From contig NZ_CP093301.1 in assembly GCF_024362785.1 (NCBI RefSeq), positions 682,001 to 746,000 of the forward strand: a stretch of DNA of 64,000 nucleotides. Reading direction: 5' to 3'. Source of the DNA: Evansella sp. LMS18. GTDB lineage: Bacteria; Bacillota; Bacilli; Bacillales; Salisediminibacteriaceae. Position numbers and translations under genes: made by a program. The notes below the pieces were generated by a model. The model searched no databases and had not been told where the DNA came from. It worked only from the letters and a program-made list of their open reading frames with translations. Each line of letters starts with the position of its first letter. Positions within the stretch are counted from its first letter, which is position 1. This document shows, piece after piece, positions 17,710 to 29,258 of the stretch.

Positions 17710-17725
17710 TTATCTAATATATATA

Positions 17726-17755
17726 TTGTTTGCGATTAATTATCAAATGTAAAAT
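17726..17755 (+). promoter_or_regulatory. Probable gdhA promoter
   Basis: TTGTTT, 18-base spacer, TAAAAT. It lies immediately downstream of the dyad, so a regulator bound there would sit just upstream of the -35, an activating position. The match is modest. Confidence 0.45.
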
Positions 17756-17826
17756 ATTTAATAGGTGTCTGTATCTTTTTACCAGTATAAAAAAAGGATA
17801 AAAATACGAATTCACAGACTTTATAA

Positions 17827-19227
<1,401 letters not shown>

Positions 19228-19230
19228 AGG

Positions 19231-19260
19231 AAAAGGCCGGGTTTGTTCCCGGCCTTTTTT
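19231..19260 (+). terminator. Terminator of gdhA
   Basis: AAAAGGCCGGG-tttgtt-CCCGGCCTTTTTT, four bases after the stop codon. Confidence 0.92.
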
Positions 19261-19305
19261 CAATAGCATATCCAGTTGTATAATGTTGATTACGGCCAGT
19301 TCTCG

Positions 19306-20589
<1,284 letters not shown>

Positions 20590-20698
20590 TCATCCACCCT
20601 CTTATTTTTATTTTCTGAACGTTGTGCAGTGGTCTAACTTGCTGTTTTGTTACCAATGATTCATTTAGACGGGCTTTGTACCTGCGCCGAAACAACAC

Positions 20699-20985
20699 AA
20701 AAAAAACCCCTCCCTTACCATAAGGGACGAGTTTACCGCGGTACCACCCTAATTGAAAACAGCCTTGTTTTCCACTCTATGAGTTAACGCCTCATCACAC
20801 GTTCTTTTTTTCCAGCAGGAAATCCTAAACCTGAGTATCATAAGAAAATCCCAGGCTGGTTCAAAAGAAAACTCCAAGGACGTAATTCATTTTTCGTCTG
20901 TGTACCGGTTCGCAGCAACCACCGGTTCTCTGAGACAGTGAGACTTAAACTACTTCATCCTTTTCAACGTCTGGATATTTAAATG
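20699..20985 (-). promoter_or_regulatory. T-box riboswitch of tyrS
   Basis: On the minus strand the T-box core AGGGTGGTACCGCG is followed by a terminator (CCCTTA-TGG-TAAGGG and GGGGTTTTTTTT). Upstream, stem I shows GATGAAGTAG, the distal part AACCGGTGGTTGC / GCGAACCGGT, and the specifier region GAATTACGTCC with UAC for tyrosine. All expected parts are present in order. Confidence 0.95.
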
Positions 20986-20996
20986 GTAATGTAACT

Positions 20997-21025
20997 TTTT
21001 TACCACCTTTTGCTGCAAATGTCAA
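20997..21025 (-). promoter_or_regulatory. Promoter of the tyrS T-box transcript
   Basis: Perfect TTGACA, 17-base spacer, TAAAAA on the minus strand, starting transcription about 10 bases before stem I. Confidence 0.65.
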
Positions 21026-21104
21026 CCTGGCGGGTATATAGCTTTTATACCTACTCATGATTGATTTATGCTATAATATCTATGACTTTTTAGGAGGTTT
21101 GCTA

Positions 21105-24100
21105 ATGGCTAAAGATAAATTTTCATTTAATAAAATCTTACAGAGAAAAGAACCGCAGACTATATTTAAAGGTGTACGGATTACATCCCAGGTTATGTGG
21201 AACTTATTTTTAATCTTTCTTACTCTTGGGATTATGGGAGCATTCTTTGTTGGCGGCGCAGGAGCAGGATACTTCGCTTCTCTCGTGAAGGACGAGCCTG
21301 TCCGGAGTTACGAAGAGATGAGAGAAGACATTTATGACTATGAAGAGGCAACAGAAATTTATTTTGCCAATGAGGTCTATCTTGGAGACCTGCCAAGTCC
21401 CCTGGAAAGAAGAGAGGTATCTCTTGAGGATGTATCCCAGGTTGCAATAGACGCAGTCATCGCGACGGAGGACGAATACTTTTTCGAGCATGAAGGTATT
21501 GTGCCTAAAGCTTTGCTTAGAGCTGTATATCAGGATTTCTCTAATGCGGCTACTCAAACCGGAGGAAGTACCCTCACCCAGCAGCTTATTAAAAACCAGG
21601 TTCTTTCCAGTGAAGTCACCCACGACAGGAAGGCTGCAGAAATTCTGCTTGCTATGAGGCTGGAAAACTTTTTTGATAAAGATGAAATACTGGAAGCATA
21701 TTTAAACGTTGTGCCTTTCGGCCGTAATTCATCCGGTACGCAAATCGCAGGAATACAATCGGCTGCCCAAGGTATATTTGGTGTTGATGCATCCGAACTG
21801 AATCTTCCTCAGGCTGCATTCATTGCCGGTCTGCCGCAAAGCCCGTTTGCCTATACTCCTTTCACTGGCCAGGGCGAAGTAAAAGAGAATATGGACGCCG
21901 GACTGAACCGAATGAGAACAGTGTTAAGCCGTATGCTTGCCGGAGATTTTATAACAGAAGAAGAGTATGAAGAGGCACTGGCTTACGACATAAGAGACAA
22001 CCTGACTCCGCCGGTGAGCGGCAGTTATGAAGAGTATCCATATATTACGGATCAGGTACGAAAACGCGCTATAGATAAGCTTACTATTGCGCTTATGGAA
22101 GCAGACGATATTTTTATCGATGAAATTGAGGATCCAGGGCAGGTTAGTCTGCTGACTCACAGATATAGAGAAGAAGCTACCCGGTCCCTCCAGCGGAACG
22201 GCTATAAAATTTATACTACAATTGATAAAGACATTTTCGATGCTCAGGCAAGAGCTGTAACTGAATTTGAATACTTTGAAAAGGAACTTGATGATACAGC
22301 TGTTAATGAGGATGGAGAAACCGTTGACATAAAAGTACAGGAAGAAGCAGGATCTGTCCTTCTCGATAACCGGACTGGAGCAATTATCAGTTTTGTTGCG
22401 GGGAGAGACCATACTACTTCAAACTGGAACCGGGCGATGCAGGCAGAGCGTCCAACTGGTTCTACAATGAAACCATTACTAACCTTCGGTGTCGGGTTTG
22501 ACACAGGCGTACTGCAACCGGGATTCGTTACACCGGATGTTCCGTTTTACTACGACCCTGACAATGAAGATGACCCAGGACAAGTTCATAACTTTGACAG
22601 GCAGCACATGGGAATCATGACAGCGAGAGAGGCTCTCGTTCGATCAAGAAACACACCTTCACTCCGGGAGTTTCAGAAAATTGAACATGAAGTCGCCCGT
22701 GAAAAAATGGAACAGATGGGATTCGGAGAATATCTGCATGATTGGGAGCCTGTAGCAAGTTCTCCTCTTGGCCCGCACAGTATCACGGTAGAAGCTAATA
22801 CAAGTGCATTTTCTCTTTTTGCGAACGAAGGTAAACGTGTAGAACCATATATGATCGAGAGGATTGAAACTTCAGACGGAGAAGTGGTTTTCGAGCATGA
22901 AACGGTCGAACATGAAGTATTCAGTCCCCAAACTGCTTATTTAGTTACCGATGTATTAAGGGGCGTGCTGGAATCACCTGGAACGGCCCGAAACCTTACA
23001 AGTTATCTTGACTTTACTGCAGACTGGGCAGGTAAAACAGGTACAACAAACGACTACAGGGATTCATGGTTTGTCGGCTATAACCCTAATGTGACCCTTT
23101 CCATCTGGATAGGCTATGATAATAACGAGCCAATTCCAAGGCCGGATTCAGGCGGTATAACAGGCTATAATTACAGTACTCGTTCACAGATGCTCTGGGC
23201 CGAACTCGCCAACGCTGCTTATGAAATTAATCCGGATTTGATGGCGCCGGAAGAAGCATTTGAAACTCCGAGCGGCATAGTGAGAGAGACAATCTGCGGT
23301 ATTTCAGGCAAACTTCCTTCCGACCTGTGCCGTGAAGCTGGTCTCGTAACAACTGACTTGTTTAATACTGATTTTGTACCTACAGAAGAAGATGACAGTT
23401 TACAGAGAGTTAGGTATGTTCGTGTAAACAATGGATTATACAAAGCACTTGATTCTACCCCAAGTGAGTTTACAAATTCGGGTGTTGCTGTAAAAGAAGA
23501 ATATTTTGATTTTGCAGATGGCGATATGTCAGATTTCCTGCCGGACTCTGCCACAATCATCCCGGATAAAGAAGCACCGGACAACGGTAAAACCCCTGAT
23601 GCTTTGTCTTCTGTAAGGGCTTCAGGCGGAACCGTAACATGGGATGAACATCCAGAAGGGGATGTTATCGGCTACCGGGTGTACAGTTCTTCCGGAACAC
23701 TTGTCTCAAGTGTGAAATGGGATGAATCGTTCAGGTATTCAGGAAGCGGCGGAACATATTATGTTACTGCAGTGGATGTTGCTGGCCGTGAATCCTCACG
23801 GAGCTCTGAAGTTTCAATCGGAGGCGGTTCATCGCCTGATGAAGATGAGGAAGAGGACAGTTCCGAAGACGGCAGCGACAATAATGATGATGGCCGGGAA
23901 GATAATGACGATGATGATAATAACGAGGACAATAACGGAGGAAACAACAACGACGATAATAATGCCGATTCCGAAAGCGGAAGCAACAGTAATAACTCCG
24001 GAAATAATGGCAACAGCAATGACAGCAATAACGGAAATAACAACAGTAACAGCAACGATGATGAAAATAATGATAACAATAATGACGGCAATGATGGTAA

Positions 24101-24137
24101 TGACGACAATGGCAACAACAATGGAAACGAGGATTAA
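21105..24137 (+). CDS. Class A penicillin-binding protein with Asp/Asn-rich tail
   Basis: 1010 residues from ATG 21105, behind TAGGAGG; the in-frame ATG at 21057 has no ribosome site and lies before the TATAAT at 21072. Order: basic cytoplasmic tail, membrane helix (about 30-57), glycosyltransferase domain with catalytic EDEYFFEHEG, transpeptidase domain with STMK (TGSTMKP), SRN and KTGTT motifs, a fibronectin-III-like domain, then about 105 residues made almost only of Asp, Asn, Ser, Gly and Glu. It polymerises and cross-links peptidoglycan outside the membrane. The tail is common in Bacillus PBP1-like proteins but is unusually acidic here, in keeping with an alkaline or saline habitat. Confidence 0.93.
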   Translation: MAKDKFSFNKILQRKEPQTIFKGVRITSQVMWNLFLIFLTLGIMGAFFVGGAGAGYFASLVKDEPVRSYEEMREDIYDYEEATEIYFANEVYLGDLPSPLERREVSLEDVSQVAIDAVIATEDEYFFEHEGIVPKALLRAVYQDFSNAATQTGGSTLTQQLIKNQVLSSEVTHDRKAAEILLAMRLENFFDKDEILEAYLNVVPFGRNSSGTQIAGIQSAAQGIFGVDASELNLPQAAFIAGLPQSPFAYTPFTGQGEVKENMDAGLNRMRTVLSRMLAGDFITEEEYEEALAYDIRDNLTPPVSGSYEEYPYITDQVRKRAIDKLTIALMEADDIFIDEIEDPGQVSLLTHRYREEATRSLQRNGYKIYTTIDKDIFDAQARAVTEFEYFEKELDDTAVNEDGETVDIKVQEEAGSVLLDNRTGAIISFVAGRDHTTSNWNRAMQAERPTGSTMKPLLTFGVGFDTGVLQPGFVTPDVPFYYDPDNEDDPGQVHNFDRQHMGIMTAREALVRSRNTPSLREFQKIEHEVAREKMEQMGFGEYLHDWEPVASSPLGPHSITVEANTSAFSLFANEGKRVEPYMIERIETSDGEVVFEHETVEHEVFSPQTAYLVTDVLRGVLESPGTARNLTSYLDFTADWAGKTGTTNDYRDSWFVGYNPNVTLSIWIGYDNNEPIPRPDSGGITGYNYSTRSQMLWAELANAAYEINPDLMAPEEAFETPSGIVRETICGISGKLPSDLCREAGLVTTDLFNTDFVPTEEDDSLQRVRYVRVNNGLYKALDSTPSEFTNSGVAVKEEYFDFADGDMSDFLPDSATIIPDKEAPDNGKTPDALSSVRASGGTVTWDEHPEGDVIGYRVYSSSGTLVSSVKWDESFRYSGSGGTYYVTAVDVAGRESSRSSEVSIGGGSSPDEDEEEDSSEDGSDNNDDGREDNDDDDNNEDNNGGNNNDDNNADSESGSNSNNSGNNGNSNDSNNGNNNSNSNDDENNDNNNDGNDGNDDNGNNNGNED

Positions 24138-24159
24138 CTGAATTTTATCTCTTGATTAA

Positions 24160-24199
24160 GAAGCCTGTTCCAGGGACCTTCCCCGGAACAGGCTTTTTT
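24160..24199 (+). terminator. Terminator of the penicillin-binding protein gene
   Basis: AAGCCTGTTCC ... GGAACAGGCTTTTTTG stem-loop, 23 bases after the stop. Confidence 0.9.
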
Positions 24200-24272
24200 G
24201 TGTGAAAACAGCGTTTGGAATCCCTTCTATATAAAAAATGGTGAAATGACAGTCTTAAATACATTCTTATTT

Positions 24273-24599
24273 GAATGAATTTCATATATAGACTTTGCAT
24301 AAAAAAGAAGAACATTACTTTTCGATTGCAGCGTAAGACGGCGGTGACTGTCTCTTCCTTTGCCAGCTTAGTTCCGTAGAATATCCGTCGAGACAACTCG
24401 ACGCATTTGCGGTGAAGAAGATGCTCGTTCCTGCGGGAAAAGCATGAGAAGCTGAAAGGCCATTTTTGCCGGCGTTCAGCCGTCAAAAATTAGTTGAAGC
24501 CGTGCCCGCAGAACGCGTCCGTCTGTAGCGTAAATCGGACAATAAAGTAACTTTTAAGATAAAGTTCGTATTAATGATGAAAATCTTGAAAATTGATTC
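24273..24599 (+). mobile_element. MITE-like element family B, copy B4 (long form)
   Basis: 327 bp between direct repeats ATTT (24269-24272 and 24600-24603). Ends GAATGAATTTCATATATAG and, inverted, GAATCAATTTTC. Long form with about 90% identity to B1 by eye. It lies between the penicillin-binding protein gene and acuA, where B. subtilis has acsA near acuA. Confidence 0.85.
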
Positions 24600-24805
24600 A
24601 TTTAAATTAAATAAGTAAAACTCACACTCTTTTAATTAGATGTCATGCCATTCCTTAATTGGTGACCTGCAAAAGATAGCAATAGCACTTTGATAAAAAG
24701 TATGTTAAAAGAATGAATTTTTAGTTAATATTACATATATAAACATTTTATATGATATAGTGAAGAAAAAGTGGTTCTGTTAATCGACGAAAAGGTGGCA
24801 TGCCA

Positions 24806-25438
24806 ATGAAGCATTCAAAAACCTATCATTCGATGGAGATTGAAAAAAAAGACCGGAAATTCATTATCGAAGGCCCGGTAACCGAAGAGGCTCTTTCAAG
24901 TTTCGACTTTGACAGCGGACTAATCGCATTTCGGCCTGCCGAAAAGCAGTATGAAGCTTTATTAGAAGTTTCCCGGCTTCCGGAAAGCAGAATAATTCTG
25001 GCCAGAGAAAATGATAAAATTGTAGGTTATGCGATCTATTTATATCCTGATCCCCTGGAGAGATGGTCAGAAGTCAAACTGGACAATCTCCTGGAACTCG
25101 GTGCTATTGAAATTTCAGCAAATTACAGAGGCTACGGCCTTGCCAAAAACATTCTCAAGCTATCAATGATGGATGATGCTATGGAAGACTACATTATAAT
25201 AACAACCGAGTATTACTGGCATTGGGATCTTCGCGGCACCGGCCTGAGTATTTGGGAATATCGTGATGTTATGGAGAAGGTAATGCAGTCTGGCGGATTA
25301 GAATGGTATGCAACAGACGATCCGGAAATTTGCTCTCATCCTGCAAATTGTTTGATGGCCAGAATCGGGTCATGTGTGGCTCCAGATGCGGTTCACGAGT
25401 TTAACAGAGTGCGATTTAAGCACAGATATATGTTTTAG
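24806..25438 (+). CDS. acuA: Protein N-acetyltransferase AcuA
   Basis: 210 residues from ATG 24806 (7 bases after AGGTGG; the ATG at 24800 is only one base from it), matching the B. subtilis length. A GNAT-fold protein: EISANYRGYGLAKNILKLSMMD is the acetyl-CoA-binding motif. AcuA acetylates the active-site lysine of acetyl-CoA synthetase AcsA and switches it off (family knowledge). First gene of acuABC. Its usual divergent neighbour acsA is absent here; the region upstream holds repeat B4 and an AT-rich stretch with a loose promoter (TATAGT near 24756). Confidence 0.94.
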   Translation: MKHSKTYHSMEIEKKDRKFIIEGPVTEEALSSFDFDSGLIAFRPAEKQYEALLEVSRLPESRIILARENDKIVGYAIYLYPDPLERWSEVKLDNLLELGAIEISANYRGYGLAKNILKLSMMDDAMEDYIIITTEYYWHWDLRGTGLSIWEYRDVMEKVMQSGGLEWYATDDPEICSHPANCLMARIGSCVAPDAVHEFNRVRFKHRYMF

Positions 25439-25488
25439 TAATCGTTATATATAAAGAGTAACTATGCTTAGCTGAAGGAGAGGTTTTC

Positions 25489-26130
25489 TTGAAGATTAAT
25501 GACATTATGATCAAAAACGTTATTTCCGCAAAGCCTGAGCTGGCTATTAAAGACGCGCTCCAAATTATGAAAGAAAACAAAATACGTCATCTTCCTGTAA
25601 TAAACGAAGAGAATACTGTGATTGGGATAATATCTGACCGGGACTTGAAAGACGCCAGCCCGTCGGTTTTTGCAGCCGATCAGAAAGAACTCCTTGAAAA
25701 ACCTGTCAGTGAAGTAATGATAACAGATGTTTTGACAGCGTTTACAAATGATTTTGTGGAAGAAGCCGCCCACATGATGACAGAAAACCAGATTAGCTGC
25801 CTTCCTATCGAACAAAATGGCAAGCTTGCCGGAATAATTACGGAAACTGACCTTCTCCATACGCTGGTCAGGCTGACAGGAGCTGATGCCCCATCTTCCC
25901 GCCTTGAGCTGGAAGTTCCGAACCGAAGCGGTATGCTGTCAAATGTCGCTGCAATCATTAAAGAACACAACATAAATATCCAAAGTGTCCTTGTATACCC
26001 TTCTAACGATCAATCGAAAAAAATCCTCGTTTTCAGGCTGCGCTCTATGGATTTGCGAATGCTGATCCAGTCTTTAAGAGAAAGTGATTATTCTGTATTG
26101 TGGCCTGAAGAATTGGGGATGAGCACATGA
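25489..26130 (+). CDS. acuB: CBS-ACT domain protein AcuB
   Basis: 213 residues from TTG 25489, with AAGGAG 9 bases upstream. Two CBS domains (residues about 1-60 and 72-128: HLPVINEENTVIGIISDRDL and CLPIEQNGKLAGIITETDL) are followed by an ACT domain (about 139-213, LELEVPNRSGMLSNVAAIIKEH). The CBS pair probably binds adenine nucleotides and the ACT domain a small ligand; the exact task in acetoin/acetate utilisation is not settled. Its stop overlaps the acuC start by ATGA. Confidence 0.93.
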   Translation: MKINDIMIKNVISAKPELAIKDALQIMKENKIRHLPVINEENTVIGIISDRDLKDASPSVFAADQKELLEKPVSEVMITDVLTAFTNDFVEEAAHMMTENQISCLPIEQNGKLAGIITETDLLHTLVRLTGADAPSSRLELEVPNRSGMLSNVAAIIKEHNINIQSVLVYPSNDQSKKILVFRLRSMDLRMLIQSLRESDYSVLWPEELGMST

Positions 26131-27317
26131 TGCCTGAAGCAGCATACATTTATTCCCCGGAACAGCTCAATTACAAATTTTCCGAAGACCATCCATTTAA
26201 TCAGAGAAGGCTGTCTTTGACCCTTGATCTGCTGAAAGAACTGGGTGCCTTGGAACAGCATCAGATTTTTCCGGCAAGAATGGCTACAGACCAGGAGCTC
26301 CTGCTTATTCACGAAGAGGAATATATAAAAGCAGTTAAAAGTGCCAGTACTGGGCTTGTACAGTCTTCCTATTCCTCTACGTTTGGCATTGGAACAGAAG
26401 ACACACCGGCATTTCCAAACATGCACGAAGCGGCAGCATGGCTTGTGGGTGGTACATTAGCTGCGGTCGACATGGTTTTTGAACAGGGATACAAGCACGC
26501 ACTTAATCTCGGCGGCGGTCTTCACCATGGTTTTCGTGGTAAAGCCTCAGGCTTCTGTGTCTATAATGACAGTTCTATAGCAATCGAATATATGAGAAGA
26601 AAATACCAGGCCCGTGTATTATATGTAGATACAGACGCGCATCATGGAGACGGGGTGCAATGGGCGTTTTATAACGATCCTGATGTTTGTACTCTGTCCA
26701 TTCATGAAAGCGGCAGGTTTCTGTTCCCTGGTACAGGTAACGTAAACGAACGAGGTCATGGAGAAGGTAACGGTTATACTTTCAATATTCCTTTAGAGGC
26801 CTTTACAGAGGACGACTCATTTCTGGAATCTTACAGAAAAGCATTCACAGAAGTAGTTGAATACTTTAAGCCTGATGTTATAATTACCCAGAATGGAGCA
26901 GATGCCCATTATTATGATCCGCTCACTCACCTGTGCGGAACATCAAAGATTTTCCTTGAAATCCCAAAACTCGCCCACGAACTTGCGCATAAATATTGTG
27001 AAGGGCGCTGGATAGCCGTTGGCGGCGGGGGATATGATATTTGGCGTGTCGTCCCAAGAGCATGGTCCGCAATATGGCTGGAGATGAGCGGACAGACAGA
27101 CCTTTTTAAACAATCATTGCCTGATACATGGTTAAAACGCTGGCAAAAGGAAACGGATGCAGTTCTTCCCGACAGCTGGTACGATAAGCCAGATATGTAT
27201 CCGCCTATCCCCCGGAAAAATGAAATAAACTTAAAAAATGAACGGACTCTGAATAAAGCTCTTGAACCGATATTCAAAAAAAAAACTGACAACGAAAAAC
27301 AAAACGTCCTTTTATAG
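26127..27317 (+). CDS. acuC: Class I/IV histone-deacetylase-like protein deacetylase AcuC
   Basis: 396 residues. Zinc-dependent deacetylase that reactivates acetylated AcsA (family knowledge). Seen: the catalytic pair in LGGGLHHGF, the metal ligands in VDTDAHHGDG, NGADAHYYDP, and the glycine-rich GGGGYDIWR. All catalytic residues expected of the family are there. Last gene of acuABC; convergent with mtnN across a shared terminator. Confidence 0.95.
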   Translation: MMPEAAYIYSPEQLNYKFSEDHPFNQRRLSLTLDLLKELGALEQHQIFPARMATDQELLLIHEEEYIKAVKSASTGLVQSSYSSTFGIGTEDTPAFPNMHEAAAWLVGGTLAAVDMVFEQGYKHALNLGGGLHHGFRGKASGFCVYNDSSIAIEYMRRKYQARVLYVDTDAHHGDGVQWAFYNDPDVCTLSIHESGRFLFPGTGNVNERGHGEGNGYTFNIPLEAFTEDDSFLESYRKAFTEVVEYFKPDVIITQNGADAHYYDPLTHLCGTSKIFLEIPKLAHELAHKYCEGRWIAVGGGGYDIWRVVPRAWSAIWLEMSGQTDLFKQSLPDTWLKRWQKETDAVLPDSWYDKPDMYPPIPRKNEINLKNERTLNKALEPIFKKKTDNEKQNVLL

Positions 27318-27336
27318 ATAATACTAAAACAGAATG

Positions 27337-27381
27337 AAAACAGGACAAACCTGGCTGATATCCGGCAGGTTTGTCCTGTTT
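27337..27381. terminator. Bidirectional terminator between acuC and mtnN
   Basis: 16-bp stem AAACAGGACAAACCTG / CAGGTTTGTCCTGTTT with a 12-base loop, followed by TCTTTT on the plus strand; on the minus strand by CATTCTGTTTT. Confidence 0.85.
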
Positions 27382-27387
27382 CTTTTA

Positions 27388-28101
27388 TCATCTTTTTTCA
27401 GGCAGTTCTTTTAACATCTTCTCTACTATGGCAGCTGAATTTTCAGCTGCTTTGTTCACAAAAGTTTCGAAGCTTTCTGCAGCCTCTCCATTCGCCTTAT
27501 CGGAAATCGAACGTATGACTACGAACGGTATATTATTAAAATAAGCAGACTGTGCTACTGCCGCCCCTTCCATTTCCACACAAGCAGCTGAAAAATCGTT
27601 TCTCAATTGCTTTACTTTGTCAGTGTCTGCAATGAACTGGTCCCCGCTCACAATTTTCCCTTTGACTACCTTTATATCATTTGAAACCGTATTTAACGCT
27701 GAACGATATGCAATGTCCAGCAGTCCTTTGTCAGCCTGAAAGTCAGACGGGCCGTCAAACATAGGGATTGTCCCTCTCTCAAAACCAAGAGGACTGGCAT
27801 CAATATCATGCTGCTGGCAGCTCGTTGATATGACTACATCCCCCACATTCAAGTTTTCTTCCGCTCCTCCGGCAACTCCGGTGAATATAATAATTTCCGC
27901 CCCGAATACATCAATTAAAACCTGTGATGTAATTGCAGCGTTTACTTTTCCCACTCCGCAGCGGCTTATAAAAACATCGTGTCCTTTCCATGCTCCTGTG
28001 TAATATATTCTTTTCCCTTTCTGTATTTCATCCAGGTTGTCTATCTCCTGCCTGAAAAAACTAATTTCTTCCTCCATTGCACCAATTATTCCTATTTTCA
28101 A
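27388..28101 (-). CDS. mtnN: 5'-methylthioadenosine/S-adenosylhomocysteine nucleosidase
   Basis: 237 residues from TTG 28101, which follows GAGGTGG at 5 bases and gives the canonical start MKIGIIGAMEEE; a GTG at 28110 would overlap the ribosome site. It cleaves adenine from MTA and SAH, recycling methyl-cycle waste. Seen: the purine pocket VTFTGVAGG-type stretch (IIFTGVAGGAEENLNVGDVV), SGDQFI, CVEMEGAAVAQ with the substrate glutamate, and RSISDKANG with the catalytic Asp. In B. subtilis mtnN lies elsewhere; here it is an addition between acuC and motS, with repeat B5 just upstream. Confidence 0.94.
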   Translation of the reverse strand: MKIGIIGAMEEEISFFRQEIDNLDEIQKGKRIYYTGAWKGHDVFISRCGVGKVNAAITSQVLIDVFGAEIIIFTGVAGGAEENLNVGDVVISTSCQQHDIDASPLGFERGTIPMFDGPSDFQADKGLLDIAYRSALNTVSNDIKVVKGKIVSGDQFIADTDKVKQLRNDFSAACVEMEGAAVAQSAYFNNIPFVVIRSISDKANGEAAESFETFVNKAAENSAAIVEKMLKELPEKR

Positions 28102-28145
28102 TGCAGCCACCTCATTTTATGTATCTATATTTGCTGTTTTTAATT

Positions 28146-28384
28146 GAATCAATTTCATAATTCAGGATTTTCATATTTAATACGAACGTTACCTTAAAAT
28201 GTTACTTTGTTATTCGATTTATGCTTCAGACGGAAGCGTTCTGCGGGCACGGCTTCAACTAATTTTTGACGACTAACGCGTCAAAAGTGATTTTCAGCTC
28301 GCACTGTTCCCGCCAGAGTCGCCGTCTTACGCTGCAAGTATGTTCGGCTTTTCTTTTTACCAAGCCTATATATGAAATTCATTC
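28146..28384 (-). mobile_element. MITE-like element family B, copy B5 (short form, inverted)
   Basis: 239 bp between direct repeats AATT (28142-28145 and 28385-28388). Opposite orientation to B1-B4. Short form; the central hairpin has decayed (TTTTTGACGACTAACGCGTC), so this looks like an older or relaxed copy. It lies between mtnN and motS. Confidence 0.83.
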
Positions 28385-28416
28385 AATTATATAAGTATAA
28401 TACAAAGTTCAACTAT

Positions 28417-28457
28417 AAAAAACAGGAAAGCTGCAGCTGCAGTTTTCCTGTTTTTTT
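28417..28457 (-). terminator. Terminator of the ccpA-motPS operon
   Basis: On the minus strand AAAACAGGAAAACTGCAG-CTGCAGCTTTCCTGTTTTTT, one long near-perfect stem about 30 bases after the motS stop. Confidence 0.88.
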
Positions 28458-28484
28458 GAAGCGAACAGCATTTCCCCGGAAATA

Positions 28485-29258
28485 TCAAAAGAGATCCTCT
28501 TCCTCCATAGCGGGATCAGAGATGACAATAACTACCCGTCGGTTTTGCTGAAGATTTTCTTCAGAGGTATTAGGGACGACCGGTTTTGTTTCCCCGTAGC
28601 CTACTGATATAAATCTTTCGGGATCAAGATTATGCTGATCAACTAAGTATCTTATAACACTGCTGGCCCTGGCCCCGGATAGCTCCCAGTTAGAAGGGTA
28701 CCTGTGGGTACTAATAGGCCTGCTGTCTGTATGCCCTTCCACTTTCACTATATTTGGCACAGACTCAAGAAGGGTCCCTACTTTATCAAGGAAAGGAACA
28801 GCATCTGGAATCACATCCGCTTCTGCAGAAGCAAATAACACCTGTTCCTGCAATACCAGCACGACGCCCCTGTCATCTCTTGATGCTGTAATGGCCTCTA
28901 ATAAATCCTGAGAGTCGAGGAATTCGATAACCTCCTCTAAAAATTGATCAAGCTGCCCCTCTCCTTCTTCCGCTTCACCTTCCAGAAAGCTCTCAAAAGG
29001 ATCCTCCTGCTCAAACGGGTCATCCCCCGGCTCTGTATCAGGTGCAGGGTTTTCAAAAGGAATAATGGAAGGATTAAAATCGAAAACTGAGCGTTCCTGG
29101 AAAGACTCTGAAATGGCCCGAAACTTATTTGCATCCACAACTGACATAGAAAAAAGAAGAATAAAAAAGACGAGAATCAGCGTCATCAGGTCAGAGAATG
29201 TTACCATCCACTTAGGACTCCCTTTGTCAGGCCGAGTCTGGGGTCTTCTTTTAATCAT
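28485..29258 (-). CDS. motS: Sodium-type flagellar stator protein MotS
   Basis: 257 residues. Short basic N-terminus, a single membrane helix with the ion-binding aspartate (PKWMVTFSDLMTLILVFFIL), an acidic linker (about residues 70-105, many Glu/Asp), and an OmpA-like peptidoglycan-binding domain (VEGHTDSRPIS ... NWELSGARASSVIRYL ... VGYGETKP). The helix sequence is of the MotS rather than the proton-type MotB kind, so Na+ should power the flagellum, consistent with an alkaliphile. Overlaps motP by 8 bases. The two form a 4:2 or 5:2 stator complex (family knowledge). Confidence 0.94.
   Translation of the reverse strand: MIKRRPQTRPDKGSPKWMVTFSDLMTLILVFFILLFSMSVVDANKFRAISESFQERSVFDFNPSIIPFENPAPDTEPGDDPFEQEDPFESFLEGEAEEGEGQLDQFLEEVIEFLDSQDLLEAITASRDDRGVVLVLQEQVLFASAEADVIPDAVPFLDKVGTLLESVPNIVKVEGHTDSRPISTHRYPSNWELSGARASSVIRYLVDQHNLDPERFISVGYGETKPVVPNTSEENLQQNRRVVIVISDPAMEEEDLF

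Noticed and set aside
23722-24141. Long overlapping frames on both strands within the penicillin-binding protein tail
   Set aside because: The GAT/AAT repeat composition leaves all frames open; products are low-complexity and carry no motif.
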